Shown here piece after piece: positions 34,538 to 44,325 of a stretch of 55,253 bases of DNA. The position numbers were made by a program, and so were the translations under genes. A model generated the notes under the pieces. It was not told where the DNA came from. It searched no databases and saw only the letters and a program-made list of their open reading frames with translations. Within the stretch, counting starts at the first letter, position 1; every line of letters begins with the position of its first letter. Origin of the DNA: Prochlorococcus sp. AG-402-K14 (GTDB lineage Bacteria > Cyanobacteriota > Cyanobacteriia > PCC-6307 > Cyanobiaceae). The stretch is from NCBI GenBank assembly GCA_003216815.1, contig QCIG01000012.1, positions 1 to 55,253 of the forward strand. The letters are read 5' to 3'.

Positions 34538-35317
34538 TTAATTCTCATCTTTAGTTGAACCATCTGAAGATTCGCTTTGTACTTCATGAGAAGCACTCTC
34601 ATCAGAAATCTCTTCATTCCCAGCTTTCGGTCCTGGTCCCATAGAAACTTTGACCAAAGCATGTCTTAGAACACGACCATTCAAGTGATAGCCCCTCTGT
34701 AATTCTTCAATCACAATGTCTTCAGCCTTTTCATCACTGGGCTCTCGCATAACCGCTTCATGCAAAGAAGGATCGAAAGCCTGATCAACAACACGCATTG
34801 GAGCGACACCTAATTGCTTAAGAACTTCAACTAATTGCTTATATAGTCCCTGGTAACTTCGATGTAATGCTTGAGCTTCTTCACCCTCAGGATTTAATTG
34901 CTGTCTTGCTCTTTCAAAATTATCCACAACCGGAAGTATTTCACTAAGCGTAGTGCAAGTGAGTTGAATTTTTAGATCATCCTGATCACGCGACTGACGC
35001 TTTCGAAAATTATCAAAATCAGCAGCTATTCTCATATATTGGCTATTTAGTGTTTCATGCTCTTTTTCTAATTGCTGTAATCTTGCTTCAGTATCAGGAA
35101 CTTTAATATTTTGATCAGAGCTAGTTGAAGATTGATCGGTTTCTATATCTACAGAATCATTCTTCAATTGAGTCCCCACTGCGGGATTATCACAAAGCTC
35201 AACTTGATTGGATGATTCATTACTTGTACTAGAAATTACAGAGTTTTCATTGGAATCATTTTCTGATGAACCATCCTGAGATAATTCATTTTCCGAGGAG
35301 GGAACGTCTGAATTCAT
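34538..35317 (-). CDS. grpE: Nucleotide exchange factor GrpE
   Basis: GrpE releases ADP from DnaK. The product has 259 residues with a long acidic, Ser/Asn-rich N-terminal tail of about 90 residues ([20 protein letters not shown]). A coiled coil follows ([20 protein letters not shown] then [14 protein letters not shown]), and the C-terminal beta part has [20 protein letters not shown] and [20 protein letters not shown]. The long tail is usual in cyanobacterial GrpE. It is the first gene of grpE-dnaJ-tusA-like-rsgA. Confidence 0.95.
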   Translation of the reverse strand: MNSDVPSSENELSQDGSSENDSNENSVISSTSNESSNQVELCDNPAVGTQLKNDSVDIETDQSSTSSDQNIKVPDTEARLQQLEKEHETLNSQYMRIAADFDNFRKRQSRDQDDLKIQLTCTTLSEILPVVDNFERARQQLNPEGEEAQALHRSYQGLYKQLVEVLKQLGVAPMRVVDQAFDPSLHEAVMREPSDEKAEDIVIEELQRGYHLNGRVLRHALVKVSMGPGPKAGNEEISDESASHEVQSESSDGSTKDEN

Positions 35318-35409
35318 ATAGTTTGATTAGCTATTAATACATGTTGATAGCAAAGGGTTGTTTGTACAAGCTACGGAAGCCCACACCTATTTAGCTAGAA
35401 AGAAAATAT

Positions 35410-35895
35410 TTATGAATCGGCTTGAAACACAAGGGCAACTCCATTATTGCAATACCTTTTGCCAGTGGGCCTTGGACCATCATTAAAAACATGCCCTTGA
35501 TGCCCACCACAACGTCGACAATGATATTCAGTTCTAGGAACAATTAATTTAAAGTCTGTCTTTGTCTCGATTGCATTAGGTAAGTGGTCAAAAAAACTTG
35601 GCCAACCTGTTCCACTATCAAACTTTGTTTTTGAAGAAAATAAATCAAGCCCACATCCTGCACATCTAAAAATTCCTTTCCTTTTTTCATCATTCAAGGG
35701 ACTTGAAAATGGCCTCTCAGTTCCTTCCTTGCGTAAAACGGTAAAAGCGTCTTCAGGTAAACGATTTTTCCATTCTGCATCCGTTATAGTTTTATAATCA
35801 TACATAGGTTTTGAAACAGCAAAAGCAGTTTTTGGCTTGATAATAAAACCAAAAAGGCTATGAAAGAACCCAAACATTAAAAATCTGCGTTTCAA
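35410..35895 (-). CDS. msrB: Peptide-methionine (R)-S-oxide reductase, exported form
   Basis: MsrB reduces methionine-R-sulfoxide in proteins. The 161 residues start at TTG 35895 (ATG 35877 is an alternative). The TTG start gives KRRFLMFGFFHSLFGF, a hydrophobic leader with twin arginine, so export or membrane anchoring is possible. The domain has EWKNRLPEDAFTVLRKEGTE, zinc cysteines in FRCAGCGLDLF and YHCRRCGGHQGHVFNDGP, and the catalytic cysteine in RYCNNGVAL. Confidence 0.9.
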   Translation of the reverse strand: MKRRFLMFGFFHSLFGFIIKPKTAFAVSKPMYDYKTITDAEWKNRLPEDAFTVLRKEGTERPFSSPLNDEKRKGIFRCAGCGLDLFSSKTKFDSGTGWPSFFDHLPNAIETKTDFKLIVPRTEYHCRRCGGHQGHVFNDGPRPTGKRYCNNGVALVFQADS

Positions 35896-35966
35896 AGAAG
35901 TTTTTCGATTCGATCAATACTAATAAAATTTACTCCTTAAAAGTTGAAAAAATTAATTGATAAAAA

Positions 35967-36974
35967 ATGATTTCCAAATCTTTCAAAGCCAATGAAATAG
36001 CAAACTATCGATTAAGTATTGCTCCAATGATGGATTGCACGGATAGGCATTTTCGTGTCCTAATGCGTCAAATCACAAAAAAATCACTTCTATACACAGA
36101 AATGATTGTTGCTCAGGCACTCCATTACAGCAAAAATAGAAGCAAATTATTAGATTTTGATGAAATTGAACACCCTATTGCCATACAACTCGGAGGAGAT
36201 AATCCAAAGCTTTTAGCTGAGGCAGCACAAATGGCAGAAGATTGGGGATATGACGAAATTAATTTGAATGTTGGATGCCCAAGTCCAAAAGTTAAATCAG
36301 GAAATTTTGGGGCTTGCTTGATGGGAAAACCACAAATAGTGGCTAAATGTATAGAGGCAATGAAAAATTCATGCAAAATTCCAATTACTGTGAAACATAG
36401 GCTTGGTATTGATAACCTTGATAGTGACGAATACCTCATGCAATTTGTTGATAATTGTTCAATTGCAGGAGCTGACCGATTTATAGTCCATGCAAGAAAA
36501 GCTTGGCTAAATGGATTAAACCCAAAAGAAAATCGGACAATTCCACCACTTGAATATGAAAGAGTTCAAAAATTAAAAAACAAAAGACCAGGATTAATTA
36601 TTGAACTCAATGGCGGTATAAATACAATAAAAGAGTGTATTCAAACTCTTAAAACATTTGATGGAGCTATGGTTGGTAGAGCTGCATACTCGCATCCATA
36701 TATTTGGACAAAAATTGATTCAATGATTTACGGACAAAAAGAAAAGTATTTATCTAGATCAACAATAATTAAAAAAATTATTCCTTTTGCTGAGAAACAT
36801 TTAGAAAATGACGGACGTCTTTGGCATATATCTAAACACATTATAAATCTAATAGAAAACATTCCCAATGCAAAAATATTAAGACAAGAATTAAGCGAAA
36901 AATGTCAAAATAAAAAAGCTGATATTTCTATTTTAAAAAAAATAGCCCAGCAACTTGAAGATGCTGGGCACTAA
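35967..36974 (+). CDS. dusA: tRNA-dihydrouridine synthase, DusA type
   Basis: This FMN enzyme reduces uridine to dihydrouridine in the tRNA D-loop. The 335 residues have SIAPMMDCTDRHFRVLMRQI, IAIQLGGDNPKLLAEAA, EINLNVGCPSPKVKSGNFGA with the catalytic cysteine, VKHRLGID, IVHARKAWLNGLNPKENR and ELNGGINT, then GAMVGRAAYSHPY. The HARKAWLNGLNPKENR form is typical of DusA. The last 25 bases of its coding sequence form a terminator hairpin for the convergent RNA-binding protein gene. Confidence 0.93.
   Translation: MISKSFKANEIANYRLSIAPMMDCTDRHFRVLMRQITKKSLLYTEMIVAQALHYSKNRSKLLDFDEIEHPIAIQLGGDNPKLLAEAAQMAEDWGYDEINLNVGCPSPKVKSGNFGACLMGKPQIVAKCIEAMKNSCKIPITVKHRLGIDNLDSDEYLMQFVDNCSIAGADRFIVHARKAWLNGLNPKENRTIPPLEYERVQKLKNKRPGLIIELNGGINTIKECIQTLKTFDGAMVGRAAYSHPYIWTKIDSMIYGQKEKYLSRSTIIKKIIPFAEKHLENDGRLWHISKHIINLIENIPNAKILRQELSEKCQNKKADISILKKIAQQLEDAGH
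36934..36969 (-). terminator. Rho-independent terminator for the RRM gene, located inside the dusA 3' end
   Basis: GCCCAGCA (36945-36952) and TGCTGGGC (36962-36969) form a perfect 8-bp stem with a 9-base loop. Read on the minus strand, the stem is followed by TATTTTTTTTAAAA, a proper U-tract. On the plus strand the flank is A-rich, so termination is directed at the minus-strand RRM gene ending at 36991. The hairpin lies fully within dusA coding sequence. Confidence 0.75.
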
Positions 36975-36990
36975 AAAAGCAACACAATCT

Positions 36991-37497
36991 TTAGGATTCT
37001 GCACCACCATAATCTGCAGTAGAGTCATCTCCGCCTTCAGGTGAAGCACCTCTTCTTCTTCTACTGCGACCTTGATCAAAGCCGTTAGAATCTTGTGAAG
37101 CATTGCCATGACTACGATCTTCCCAACCTTTAGCTCCAGAAGGTCTATCTTGAGCTGATTGATCATTTTGGCCGCCACCGCCATAACCGCCACCGCCATA
37201 GCCGCCACCTTGGCCGCCACCGCCGTAACCGCCACCGCCTCTCCTGGGAGCACTACCTCTAGGTTCGGCCTTATTAATTCTTAAAGGACGACCCATAAGC
37301 TCAGCGCCTTGTAAAGATTCAATTGCTGAAGCTTCAACTGCTTCATCAGCCATCTCAACAAAAGCAAAACCTCTTTTGCGTCCTGTATCTCGTTCTAAAG
37401 GTAAAGAACAATTTGCCACCTCCCCAAAGGGAGAAAACAATTCAATGACATCTTCCTGCTCAGCGCGGAAGGGTAAGTTGCCGACAAAAATACTCAC
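36991..37497 (-). CDS. Glycine-rich RRM RNA-binding protein
   Basis: A cyanobacterial Rbp-type protein of about 168 residues. One RRM holds RNP2 (SIFVGNLPF) at the very start and RNP1 (KRGFAFVEM) near residue 42. A glycine/tyrosine-rich stretch (GGGGYGGGGQGGGYGGGGYG) and a polar, arginine-containing tail follow. I place the start at GTG 37497, because family members begin directly with the RRM; ATG 37548 would add 17 unusual residues. Such proteins are often linked to cold stress or mRNA localisation in cyanobacteria. Confidence 0.88.
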   Translation of the reverse strand: MSIFVGNLPFRAEQEDVIELFSPFGEVANCSLPLERDTGRKRGFAFVEMADEAVEASAIESLQGAELMGRPLRINKAEPRGSAPRRGGGGYGGGGQGGGYGGGGYGGGGQNDQSAQDRPSGAKGWEDRSHGNASQDSNGFDQGRSRRRRGASPEGGDDSTADYGGAES

Positions 37498-37624
37498 TTG
37501 AAAATTGGACTGAAAATAAAATGTAACTAATTGGCTTGGAATAGCCAAAATTAATAACTCTAAAATGAGTCATCAATAAACACTTTAATACTGAAAGCCC
37601 TCAAATAGATTGAAAACAATTATT

Positions 37625-39016
37625 TTACTTAAATAATTTTTCTCGCCACAAAAGAAGCTGTTCCTGAACTCTCTCAAATCCAGTTCCACCAGCACTCAAA
37701 CGAGACTCAACCACACTTGAAGGCAAAAGCTTTTCAAAAATATCTTCTTCAAAAGATTTATGAAATGTTTTCCATCTCTCCAAAGGAATATCTTTTAATA
37801 AAATTCCCTGCTCCATAGAGGTCTTAACAATTCTCCCAACTAATTGATAAGCCTCTCTAAATGGTATTTCCTTGGCCACTAAATAATCAGCAACATCAGT
37901 CGCATTCGAGAAGTCTGATGAAACAGCATGATTAAGTTTTTCTTTTCTAAAAATCAGGCCTTCTTCAAACAAAATTGATATTGCTAATAATGAATCCTTA
38001 ACTGTTTTCACACTATCGAAAATAGCTTCTTTATCTTCCTGAAAATCTTTGTTGTAAGCCAAAGGCAATCCTTTTATCATCGTTAGCATTGCTTGTAAAT
38101 GTCCGAAGACTCTCCCTGACTTGCCTCGAACTAATTCTGGAACATCAGGATTCTTCTTTTGAGGCATAAGGCTACTACCAGTAGCACATCGATCTGTTAA
38201 TTGAATAAATGCAAATTCTTCAGATGCCCACAAAATGACTTCTTCGGATAATCTACTTAAATGAGCCATTATCAACGATGCGGCTCCTAAAAATTCTACG
38301 ACAAAATCGCGATCACTTACAGCATCTAAACTATTGGAATATATATCTTGAAAATGCAATTCTGAAGAAGTCATTTTTCTGTTTATAGAAATAGACGTTC
38401 CAGCCAAGGCTGCTGCACCTAATGGTGAAATATTCACTCGTTTTCTTACATCTTTTAATCTATTTCTATCTCTTTGTGCCATCTCAACATACGCCAATAA
38501 GTGATGCGCTAAAGACAAAGGTTGCGCTCTTTGTAAATGCGTATAACCAGGAATAAGTGTATTAAGATTTTGCTCAGCTAATACAAAAAGAGATACTTGA
38601 AAACGCTCTAAATCCATATCAATTTCATCAATCCGTTTTCTCAACCATAATCTGAAATCTGTGCCAACTTGATCATTACGACTACGACCTGTATGAAGTT
38701 TTTTTCCGACCGGGCCTACTAAATCTATTAATTTTTTTTCTACTGCAAAATGAACATCTTCATCTGAAATAACAGGTTGAAACATCCCAGAAGCTGCCAG
38801 CTTTCTGATCTGTTCAAGACCATTCTCTAATTTAATGGCTTCTTCCTTAGAGATAATCCTTTGATTTCCCAGCATTCGTGCATGAGCAATTGATCCATCC
38901 AAATCTTCTTCTAATAGGCAAAAATCAAACTCGATTGAAGCATTAAATTTTTCTATGAAAGGATTTAATCCTTTATCAAATCTATCGCTCCACGTTTTAC
39001 TCAATGCTTTTTCCAA
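37625..39016 (-). CDS. argH: Argininosuccinate lyase
   Basis: ArgH splits argininosuccinate to arginine and fumarate, the last step of arginine synthesis. The 463 residues are normal length. [59 protein letters not shown] (catalytic His region) and the flexible loop [20 protein letters not shown] (catalytic Ser) are diagnostic. It lies 49 bp downstream of the PP2C-type gene on the same strand. Confidence 0.97.
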   Translation of the reverse strand: MEKALSKTWSDRFDKGLNPFIEKFNASIEFDFCLLEEDLDGSIAHARMLGNQRIISKEEAIKLENGLEQIRKLAASGMFQPVISDEDVHFAVEKKLIDLVGPVGKKLHTGRSRNDQVGTDFRLWLRKRIDEIDMDLERFQVSLFVLAEQNLNTLIPGYTHLQRAQPLSLAHHLLAYVEMAQRDRNRLKDVRKRVNISPLGAAALAGTSISINRKMTSSELHFQDIYSNSLDAVSDRDFVVEFLGAASLIMAHLSRLSEEVILWASEEFAFIQLTDRCATGSSLMPQKKNPDVPELVRGKSGRVFGHLQAMLTMIKGLPLAYNKDFQEDKEAIFDSVKTVKDSLLAISILFEEGLIFRKEKLNHAVSSDFSNATDVADYLVAKEIPFREAYQLVGRIVKTSMEQGILLKDIPLERWKTFHKSFEEDIFEKLLPSSVVESRLSAGGTGFERVQEQLLLWREKLFK

Positions 39017-39065
39017 ATTACTAATACAAATAAAGCAAGAGTATTAGCAATTGTCAGGAGATTTA

Positions 39066-40466
39066 CTAAGTTAATTCAGGAAGCGTTAATTCTTCATTGA
39101 CTTTTAAAACCACCATTGATGCATCATCTTCAAGGTGATGATCACTCACTCCTACAAAACTATCCAATCTTTGAAAAAGTTTATCTAGTATTTGTTGAGC
39201 ATCTAACCCTTCCCTTGCAAATCTATCTAAAAAAGTTATTAAACGATTTTCGTCAAAACGTTCACCTGATATACCCGGGGCCTCTGTAACTCCATCAGTG
39301 TAGTAAAGAAGAACATCGCCTGGCTGAAGAATTATCTCTCCACAACTATATTCAGCTTCAGGTTGAAGACCAATCAATAAACCTGGTGCATCAAGTCTAT
39401 TTATAGATTTTGACTGAGCACTCCACAGCAAAGGAGGATTATGTGCTGCATTAGCAAAACGTAATTTTCTCGATCTTGGATCAAAATCTGAATAAAACAA
39501 AGTGACAAAACGATGTGATTGAGTCAAATCTTCAAGAGCTAATTGATTTAAGTCATGCAAAATACAATGAGGAGGTAATCCACTTAAAACTTCCGCTCTA
39601 AGCATCCCGCGCAACATAGTCATTAATAAACCAGCAGGTACACCTTTACCCATAACATCCCCAATTACAAACGCCCAACGCCCACTGGCTTTAGCTATAT
39701 CAGTCAAATCTGGACGAGTCGGCATGAAATCGTAATAATCACCACCAACTTGAAAAGCAGGTCTACAGCAAGCAGCTAAGTGAACACCTTCTATGATTGG
39801 ACATTGATCAGGCAACAATTGTGATTGAATTTCAGCGCCAATACTTATCTGTCTATCGACTTTTTCATGATTACGTATGACCTGAAATATAACATCATTT
39901 TCTATTGCTACTCCAGTTAAATCAGCAACTAATTGAATATGTTTTCGATGGATATTACTTCCAAAATCAATCTCTTTTTTATCAAATGCATACAAACGGC
40001 CTCTTTGTCGGCCTCGTGAAACTATTGAGGTAGCAATTACATTCGAAGAATCAAAATGTCTTTTAACCAAACGATCTAACATTACAATATTCTTTTCTTG
40101 CATGCCAAACCCAGTTTGCATTCCTTCCTCAAGAAGAAATAATTCTTTAAATAGTTCTGAATCTTCATCCATAGGAACCATTTGCAATTGTTCACGCCAA
40201 AGAGTTCCATTGTCTTGAAAAGGTATTAACAATGCCCCATTAATCCCAACCAATTGAGTAACAAGAAGCGGAATTAGTTCAAGAAAACGCTGTAAATTAG
40301 TAAAACTTCGCAAAGCAAAGCTTAAGGAAAGCAATAAATCTTGATTTACAATTTGCTCTTCACAAAGACTATTAATCAAATCTGTTAAAGACTTTGAAGC
40401 AGCATTTGAAAATGAGTTCTTTGATTGTAGATATTTATGTCCTGAAATTGGAGAATTTTTATTCAC
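39066..40466 (-). CDS. GAF-SpoIIE type PP2C serine phosphatase
   Basis: The product has 466 residues. An N-terminal helical part and a GAF-like sensory domain (about residues 35-185) precede a SpoIIE/RsbU-type PP2C domain. That domain shows SIGAEIQSQLLPDQCPIIEG, RPAFQVGGDYYDF (metal-binding Asp), FVIGDVMGKGVPAGLLMTML and LLYYTDGVTEA. Such phosphatases act on anti-sigma-factor antagonists or similar regulators; no partner switch genes lie nearby. It sits between ftsY and argH, its usual place in this gene order. Confidence 0.9.
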   Translation of the reverse strand: MNKNSPISGHKYLQSKNSFSNAASKSLTDLINSLCEEQIVNQDLLLSLSFALRSFTNLQRFLELIPLLVTQLVGINGALLIPFQDNGTLWREQLQMVPMDEDSELFKELFLLEEGMQTGFGMQEKNIVMLDRLVKRHFDSSNVIATSIVSRGRQRGRLYAFDKKEIDFGSNIHRKHIQLVADLTGVAIENDVIFQVIRNHEKVDRQISIGAEIQSQLLPDQCPIIEGVHLAACCRPAFQVGGDYYDFMPTRPDLTDIAKASGRWAFVIGDVMGKGVPAGLLMTMLRGMLRAEVLSGLPPHCILHDLNQLALEDLTQSHRFVTLFYSDFDPRSRKLRFANAAHNPPLLWSAQSKSINRLDAPGLLIGLQPEAEYSCGEIILQPGDVLLYYTDGVTEAPGISGERFDENRLITFLDRFAREGLDAQQILDKLFQRLDSFVGVSDHHLEDDASMVVLKVNEELTLPELT

Positions 40467-40523
40467 CAGTCTTCAGCTATAAGAAATTAAAATTTAGCAA
40501 CAATTACAAAAAATTTCTAAATT

Positions 40524-41825
40524 TCATCGATTAGTTAAAAGTGCCTCTATAAATTCGAAGCTATTAAATGGCCTTAAGTCTCTAATTTGCTCCCCAGCTC
40601 CGATAAATCTGACAGGAAGTTTAGCTTCTGATGCAACAGCCATAGCAACACCTCCTCTTGAAGATCCATCAAGTTTTGTAAGAATTACTCCAGTTAAGTC
40701 AGCTGAATTAGCAAAAGCTAATGCCTGCTTAAGTCCATTTTGTCCTTGACTAGAATCAAGGACTAATAGTGATTCAACATTTGCTTGAGGGGCAAGTTTC
40801 TCAATAATTTTTCTAATTTTTTTTAACTCTTCCATTAAATTATTTTTTGTTTGCAATCTTCCAGCAGTATCGACCAATAATAAATCAATATTTTTTGATT
40901 TACATGCACCAATAGCATCAAATACTACTGATGCAGGGTCTGCATTCTTAGATTCATTCGCAATAACTTCTACCTGAGTTCTCTGACCCCATACTTTTAC
41001 TTGTTGAACTGCTGCTGCTCTAAAAGTATCTGCAGCAGCAATAATTGCAGAAAAACCACTTCTTTTTGCAACACTGGCCAATTTACCAAGGGTTGTTGTC
41101 TTACCAACTCCATTAACACCAACTAACATCCATATGTTTAAAGAACCTTTTTGTGGAGCAAGTAATTCAATACCACTATCTTTTATTGGTTTTTCTAAGA
41201 TATTAACTAATTGTTCTTTTAAAAAACGCAAACCCTCCGAAGCATCAACCACTTCTTCATTTAACTTGCTTCTTAATGACTCCAAGATTTGATCAGTAGC
41301 TGAAACTCCGGCATCTGCTTTAAGTAAGAGAGTTTCGAGATCATCCAGAACTTCTGGAGTAAGTGGATCATCACCTAATTTATCTAATAAATCGGTAACA
41401 AAACCTTTACGAGTTTTTTCTAGACCCTGTTTTAACCTACTAAGCCAATCAATTTCATCTAACGAAAATTGATCTATTTTTTTCCCTTGTGCAGCTAAAA
41501 CTTCAGCTGACCAAGTAAAAGTATCATCAAAATCTCCTAATTTAGGCTCATCTTCTTCCTTTAATTCTTTATTAACTAAAGGTTTATTATCAACTATGAT
41601 ATTCGATTTGAAGTCTTTCTTTTGAGTATTTTTAATAGTATTATCTATATTATTTTTGCTTAATATTTCTTTTTCTTTAATTTCTTTCGCCTCATTTTGC
41701 TTTTGCTTTAATTGCAAATAAGCTTGTTTCGCCCAATCTAAAGATTCATCCTTAAAAGATGAAGAGGTATCATTTTTCTTATTGTTAGGAGGATTTTTGT
41801 AATCCTGAAATAAATCGTCTGTCAT
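40524..41825 (-). CDS. ftsY: Signal recognition particle receptor FtsY
   Basis: FtsY docks SRP-bound ribosomes at the membrane. The 433 residues have a charged, Lys/Glu/Asn-rich N-terminal A domain (about 1-115), the four-helix N domain (WLSRLKQGLEKTRKGFVTDL) and the G domain. The G domain shows VGVNGVGKTTTLGKLA, AADTFRAAAVQQVKVWGQR, LVDTAGRLQTK, LTKLDGSSRGGVAMAV and FIGAGEQIRDLRPFNS. It follows nusB by two bases, so the two are co-transcribed. Confidence 0.96.
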   Translation of the reverse strand: MTDDLFQDYKNPPNNKKNDTSSSFKDESLDWAKQAYLQLKQKQNEAKEIKEKEILSKNNIDNTIKNTQKKDFKSNIIVDNKPLVNKELKEEDEPKLGDFDDTFTWSAEVLAAQGKKIDQFSLDEIDWLSRLKQGLEKTRKGFVTDLLDKLGDDPLTPEVLDDLETLLLKADAGVSATDQILESLRSKLNEEVVDASEGLRFLKEQLVNILEKPIKDSGIELLAPQKGSLNIWMLVGVNGVGKTTTLGKLASVAKRSGFSAIIAAADTFRAAAVQQVKVWGQRTQVEVIANESKNADPASVVFDAIGACKSKNIDLLLVDTAGRLQTKNNLMEELKKIRKIIEKLAPQANVESLLVLDSSQGQNGLKQALAFANSADLTGVILTKLDGSSRGGVAMAVASEAKLPVRFIGAGEQIRDLRPFNSFEFIEALLTNR

Positions 41826-41827
41826 TT

Positions 41828-42448
41828 CTAATTAAATTTGAAAGTAGAATTTTGAAGTTTCCTTAAAACTCCATTAATCATTCTGCGTCCTTGCTCATCA
41901 CTATAACGATTTGCAAGGTTTACAGCTTCATTACAAGTAACAGCTATTGGAGTATTAAAATTAACCAAATCAACCACAGCTAATCTTAAAATATCTCTAT
42001 CAATTCTAGGCAATCTTTTTAGTCTCCAACCCTCCATAACAGAATCAAGTTTATTATCTATCTTATCTTTTTGATCAATCACTAAATGAACATGCTTTAG
42101 AGCTAATTGCCGTACTTCACTCTGATCAAAAAGTACTAAAAGTCTTGGTAATTCTATACTTTCTGATAAGCTATTTAGTATATTTTCTGAATCAATCAAA
42201 CTAATTTTCAGATGATTACGAGATTTTTCTAATAATCCAGCATCTTCTTGCAATTCACTATCCAATAATTCCTGATTAGCCTTTTCTAATTTTAAGGCAC
42301 AAAAATCTAATTGCTCTCTCCAATGTTGAGTTAAAGATTCTATCGCTTTACTGAGTAAACTTTCAATTGTAATTTTATTAATATCATTTTTTTTGATTTG
42401 TCCTAAAAGTAAGAGCGCTAATTCTCTAGAAATTGATTTTAATTGCAT
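41828..42448 (-). CDS. nusB: Transcription antitermination factor NusB
   Basis: NusB binds boxA RNA with NusE and supports rRNA transcription. The product has 206 residues, longer than enterobacterial NusB because of an inserted helical stretch (about residues 40-110), as usual in cyanobacteria. SRELALLLLGQI at the start and LPRIDRDILRLAVVDLVNFN, then ITCNEAVNLANRYSDEQGRR near the end (with V for I), mark the family. It lies between the DUF502 gene and ftsY. Confidence 0.92.
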   Translation of the reverse strand: MQLKSISRELALLLLGQIKKNDINKITIESLLSKAIESLTQHWREQLDFCALKLEKANQELLDSELQEDAGLLEKSRNHLKISLIDSENILNSLSESIELPRLLVLFDQSEVRQLALKHVHLVIDQKDKIDNKLDSVMEGWRLKRLPRIDRDILRLAVVDLVNFNTPIAVTCNEAVNLANRYSDEQGRRMINGVLRKLQNSTFKFN

Positions 42449-42468
42449 AATTATAATTATAAAATGCT

Positions 42469-43194
42469 TTACGAAGATGAAGCTCTTAACTGAGAAAACA
42501 AACTAGAAAAAGAAGTATTGGTAGAGTTATTTCTATCATCAGGATTTACTATTCCAGCAGAAATAATTGTTCTAAATGCATCTTCAACAGATATATCTAA
42601 ATCTTTTACTGAACCTTCTGGAACAAGGGTATACCAACCAGTTGTAGGATTTGGTGCTGTAGGTATAAAAACACTTAATAAAGGTTTATCAGGTTCAGTT
42701 TGCAGAGATGGTCCAACAATACCAGTAACAAAGCCTACACTGAATAAACCTTCACGCGGATATTCAACTAAGACAACTCTTCGAAACCTAGTAGAGTTGT
42801 CTCTAAGAAAAGTTTCTAAAAGTTGTTTCAGGGTTTTATACACTGATCCTGCAAGAGGTATACGAGAAAGAGTTCCCTCTCCAAACTCAAGCAACCATCT
42901 GCCTACAAAATTTCTGGCCATGAGGCCAATTAATAAAATCCCCAGCAAAGGTACAGTTAGACCTAACGCAAGATTGATTAAATCTTGCAATAAAGGATTA
43001 AGAGTAATGAAAGGATTTAATTGCTTTGGTATTGAAGTCAATATTGCCAGAACAAAGCGGCTGACAATTGTAGACAACCAAATAGTGGTAGCTAAGGGAA
43101 TAACTACCAAAAGACCAGCTATCAGGTCATTTTTTAGATCCTGCTGAAGCCTTGAGGCAAGAGTCAGGTCTTGCTTTGGAGAAGACTGCACCAA
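42469..43194 (-). CDS. DUF502 family membrane protein
   Basis: A 241-residue protein with two long hydrophobic segments (GLLVVIPLATTIWLSTIVSR; LALGLTVPLLGILLIGLMA) and the conserved family parts IPLAGSVYKTLKQLLETFLR, VVLVEYPREGLFSVGFVTG, VFIPTAPNPTTGWYTLVPEG and DAFRTIISAGIV. The function of this widespread family is not established. It is the first gene of the run with nusB (20 bp) and ftsY. Confidence 0.92.
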   Translation of the reverse strand: MVQSSPKQDLTLASRLQQDLKNDLIAGLLVVIPLATTIWLSTIVSRFVLAILTSIPKQLNPFITLNPLLQDLINLALGLTVPLLGILLIGLMARNFVGRWLLEFGEGTLSRIPLAGSVYKTLKQLLETFLRDNSTRFRRVVLVEYPREGLFSVGFVTGIVGPSLQTEPDKPLLSVFIPTAPNPTTGWYTLVPEGSVKDLDISVEDAFRTIISAGIVNPDDRNNSTNTSFSSLFSQLRASSS

Positions 43195-43378
43195 AGACAG
43201 AGAGTCCGAAAAGTGTATATGTATATAATCTAACCAAAATCAGTGCATTAATTAAATAATTTAAGCTATTAATAGAAATAAAACATTAAAAGAAAGCGTT
43301 TGGATCACCAAAACCAGAAAAAATTGACTTAAGAACCTTGTAATTAAAGTTACAAAAACTACTTATGAACAACTAACT

Positions 43379-44323
43379 GTGAACTTAAAAAAATCTATTG
43401 ATCTTACAAAAAAAATTAAAGAAAAAGCTTTTGCAGAAGGATTTGATGCAGTTGGGATTGCAAAAGTTCCAGGATCCTCAAGACTTAAGCTTCGAACTGC
43501 TTCATTAGAAAGATGGTTACAGGCTGGGCATCAAGCCAAAATGGATTGGATGAAAAATCCAAGAAGAAAAAATATAGAGCATATGCTAAAAGGAGTGCAA
43601 AGTGTGCTTGCCGTAGGACTTAATTACTATATAGATACAGAAAATGCACCTAAAGATATCTCAATCGCAAGATACGGATGGGGAAAAGATTATCATAAAA
43701 TAATAGAAAAAAAATTAAAAAGAATTGCTCTATTTTTAGAACAAGAGAGACCGAATTCTAAATGGAAAATTTGTATAGATACAAGCGCATTTTTAGATAA
43801 GGCATGGGCTGAAGAAGCTGGAATTGGATGGATTGGAAAACATAGCAATATAATTAACTCTAAAATTGGCTCATGGATGTTTTTAGGTCACCTTCTGTCT
43901 ACTGAAAAATTAGAAGCTGACAAACCATCAAAACCTATTTGTGGTGAATGTGAAAAATGTATTGAAGCCTGTCCAACTAAAGCAATAGAAGAACCCTTTA
44001 CGATCAACTCAAACAAATGTTTAGCGTATCACACCCTAGAAAATAGAGAAAAAGAGCTACCTAAAAATATTATTAATAATATGGGGAATTGGATTGCAGG
44101 TTGCGATATTTGCCAAGAAGTTTGTCCATGGAATCATAAAAACATACCAAATGCAATAGAACCCGACCTCCAGCCATCTGAATGGATATTAAATCTATCT
44201 AAATATGATGCATTATCTTGGAGTGATAGTAAGTGGAAAGAAAATTTAAGTAGTTCAGCTTTGAAGCGAATTAAGCCTTGGATGTGGCGTAGAAATATAA
44301 ATTCAATATCAAATAATATTTAA
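43379..44323 (+). CDS. queG: Epoxyqueuosine reductase
   Basis: QueG reduces epoxyqueuosine to queuosine in tRNA, using cobalamin and two [4Fe-4S] clusters. The 314 residues start at GTG 43379. VGIAKVPGS, WMKNPRRKNIEHML, CIDTSAFLDKAWAEEAGIGW and IGKHSNIINSKIGSWMFLG are family signatures. The cluster cysteines lie in CGECEKCIEACPT and CDICQEVCPW. The B12 requirement fits with cbiD elsewhere in the window. It diverges from the DUF502 gene. Confidence 0.95.
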   Translation: MNLKKSIDLTKKIKEKAFAEGFDAVGIAKVPGSSRLKLRTASLERWLQAGHQAKMDWMKNPRRKNIEHMLKGVQSVLAVGLNYYIDTENAPKDISIARYGWGKDYHKIIEKKLKRIALFLEQERPNSKWKICIDTSAFLDKAWAEEAGIGWIGKHSNIINSKIGSWMFLGHLLSTEKLEADKPSKPICGECEKCIEACPTKAIEEPFTINSNKCLAYHTLENREKELPKNIINNMGNWIAGCDICQEVCPWNHKNIPNAIEPDLQPSEWILNLSKYDALSWSDSKWKENLSSSALKRIKPWMWRRNINSISNNI

Positions 44324-44325
44324 AT

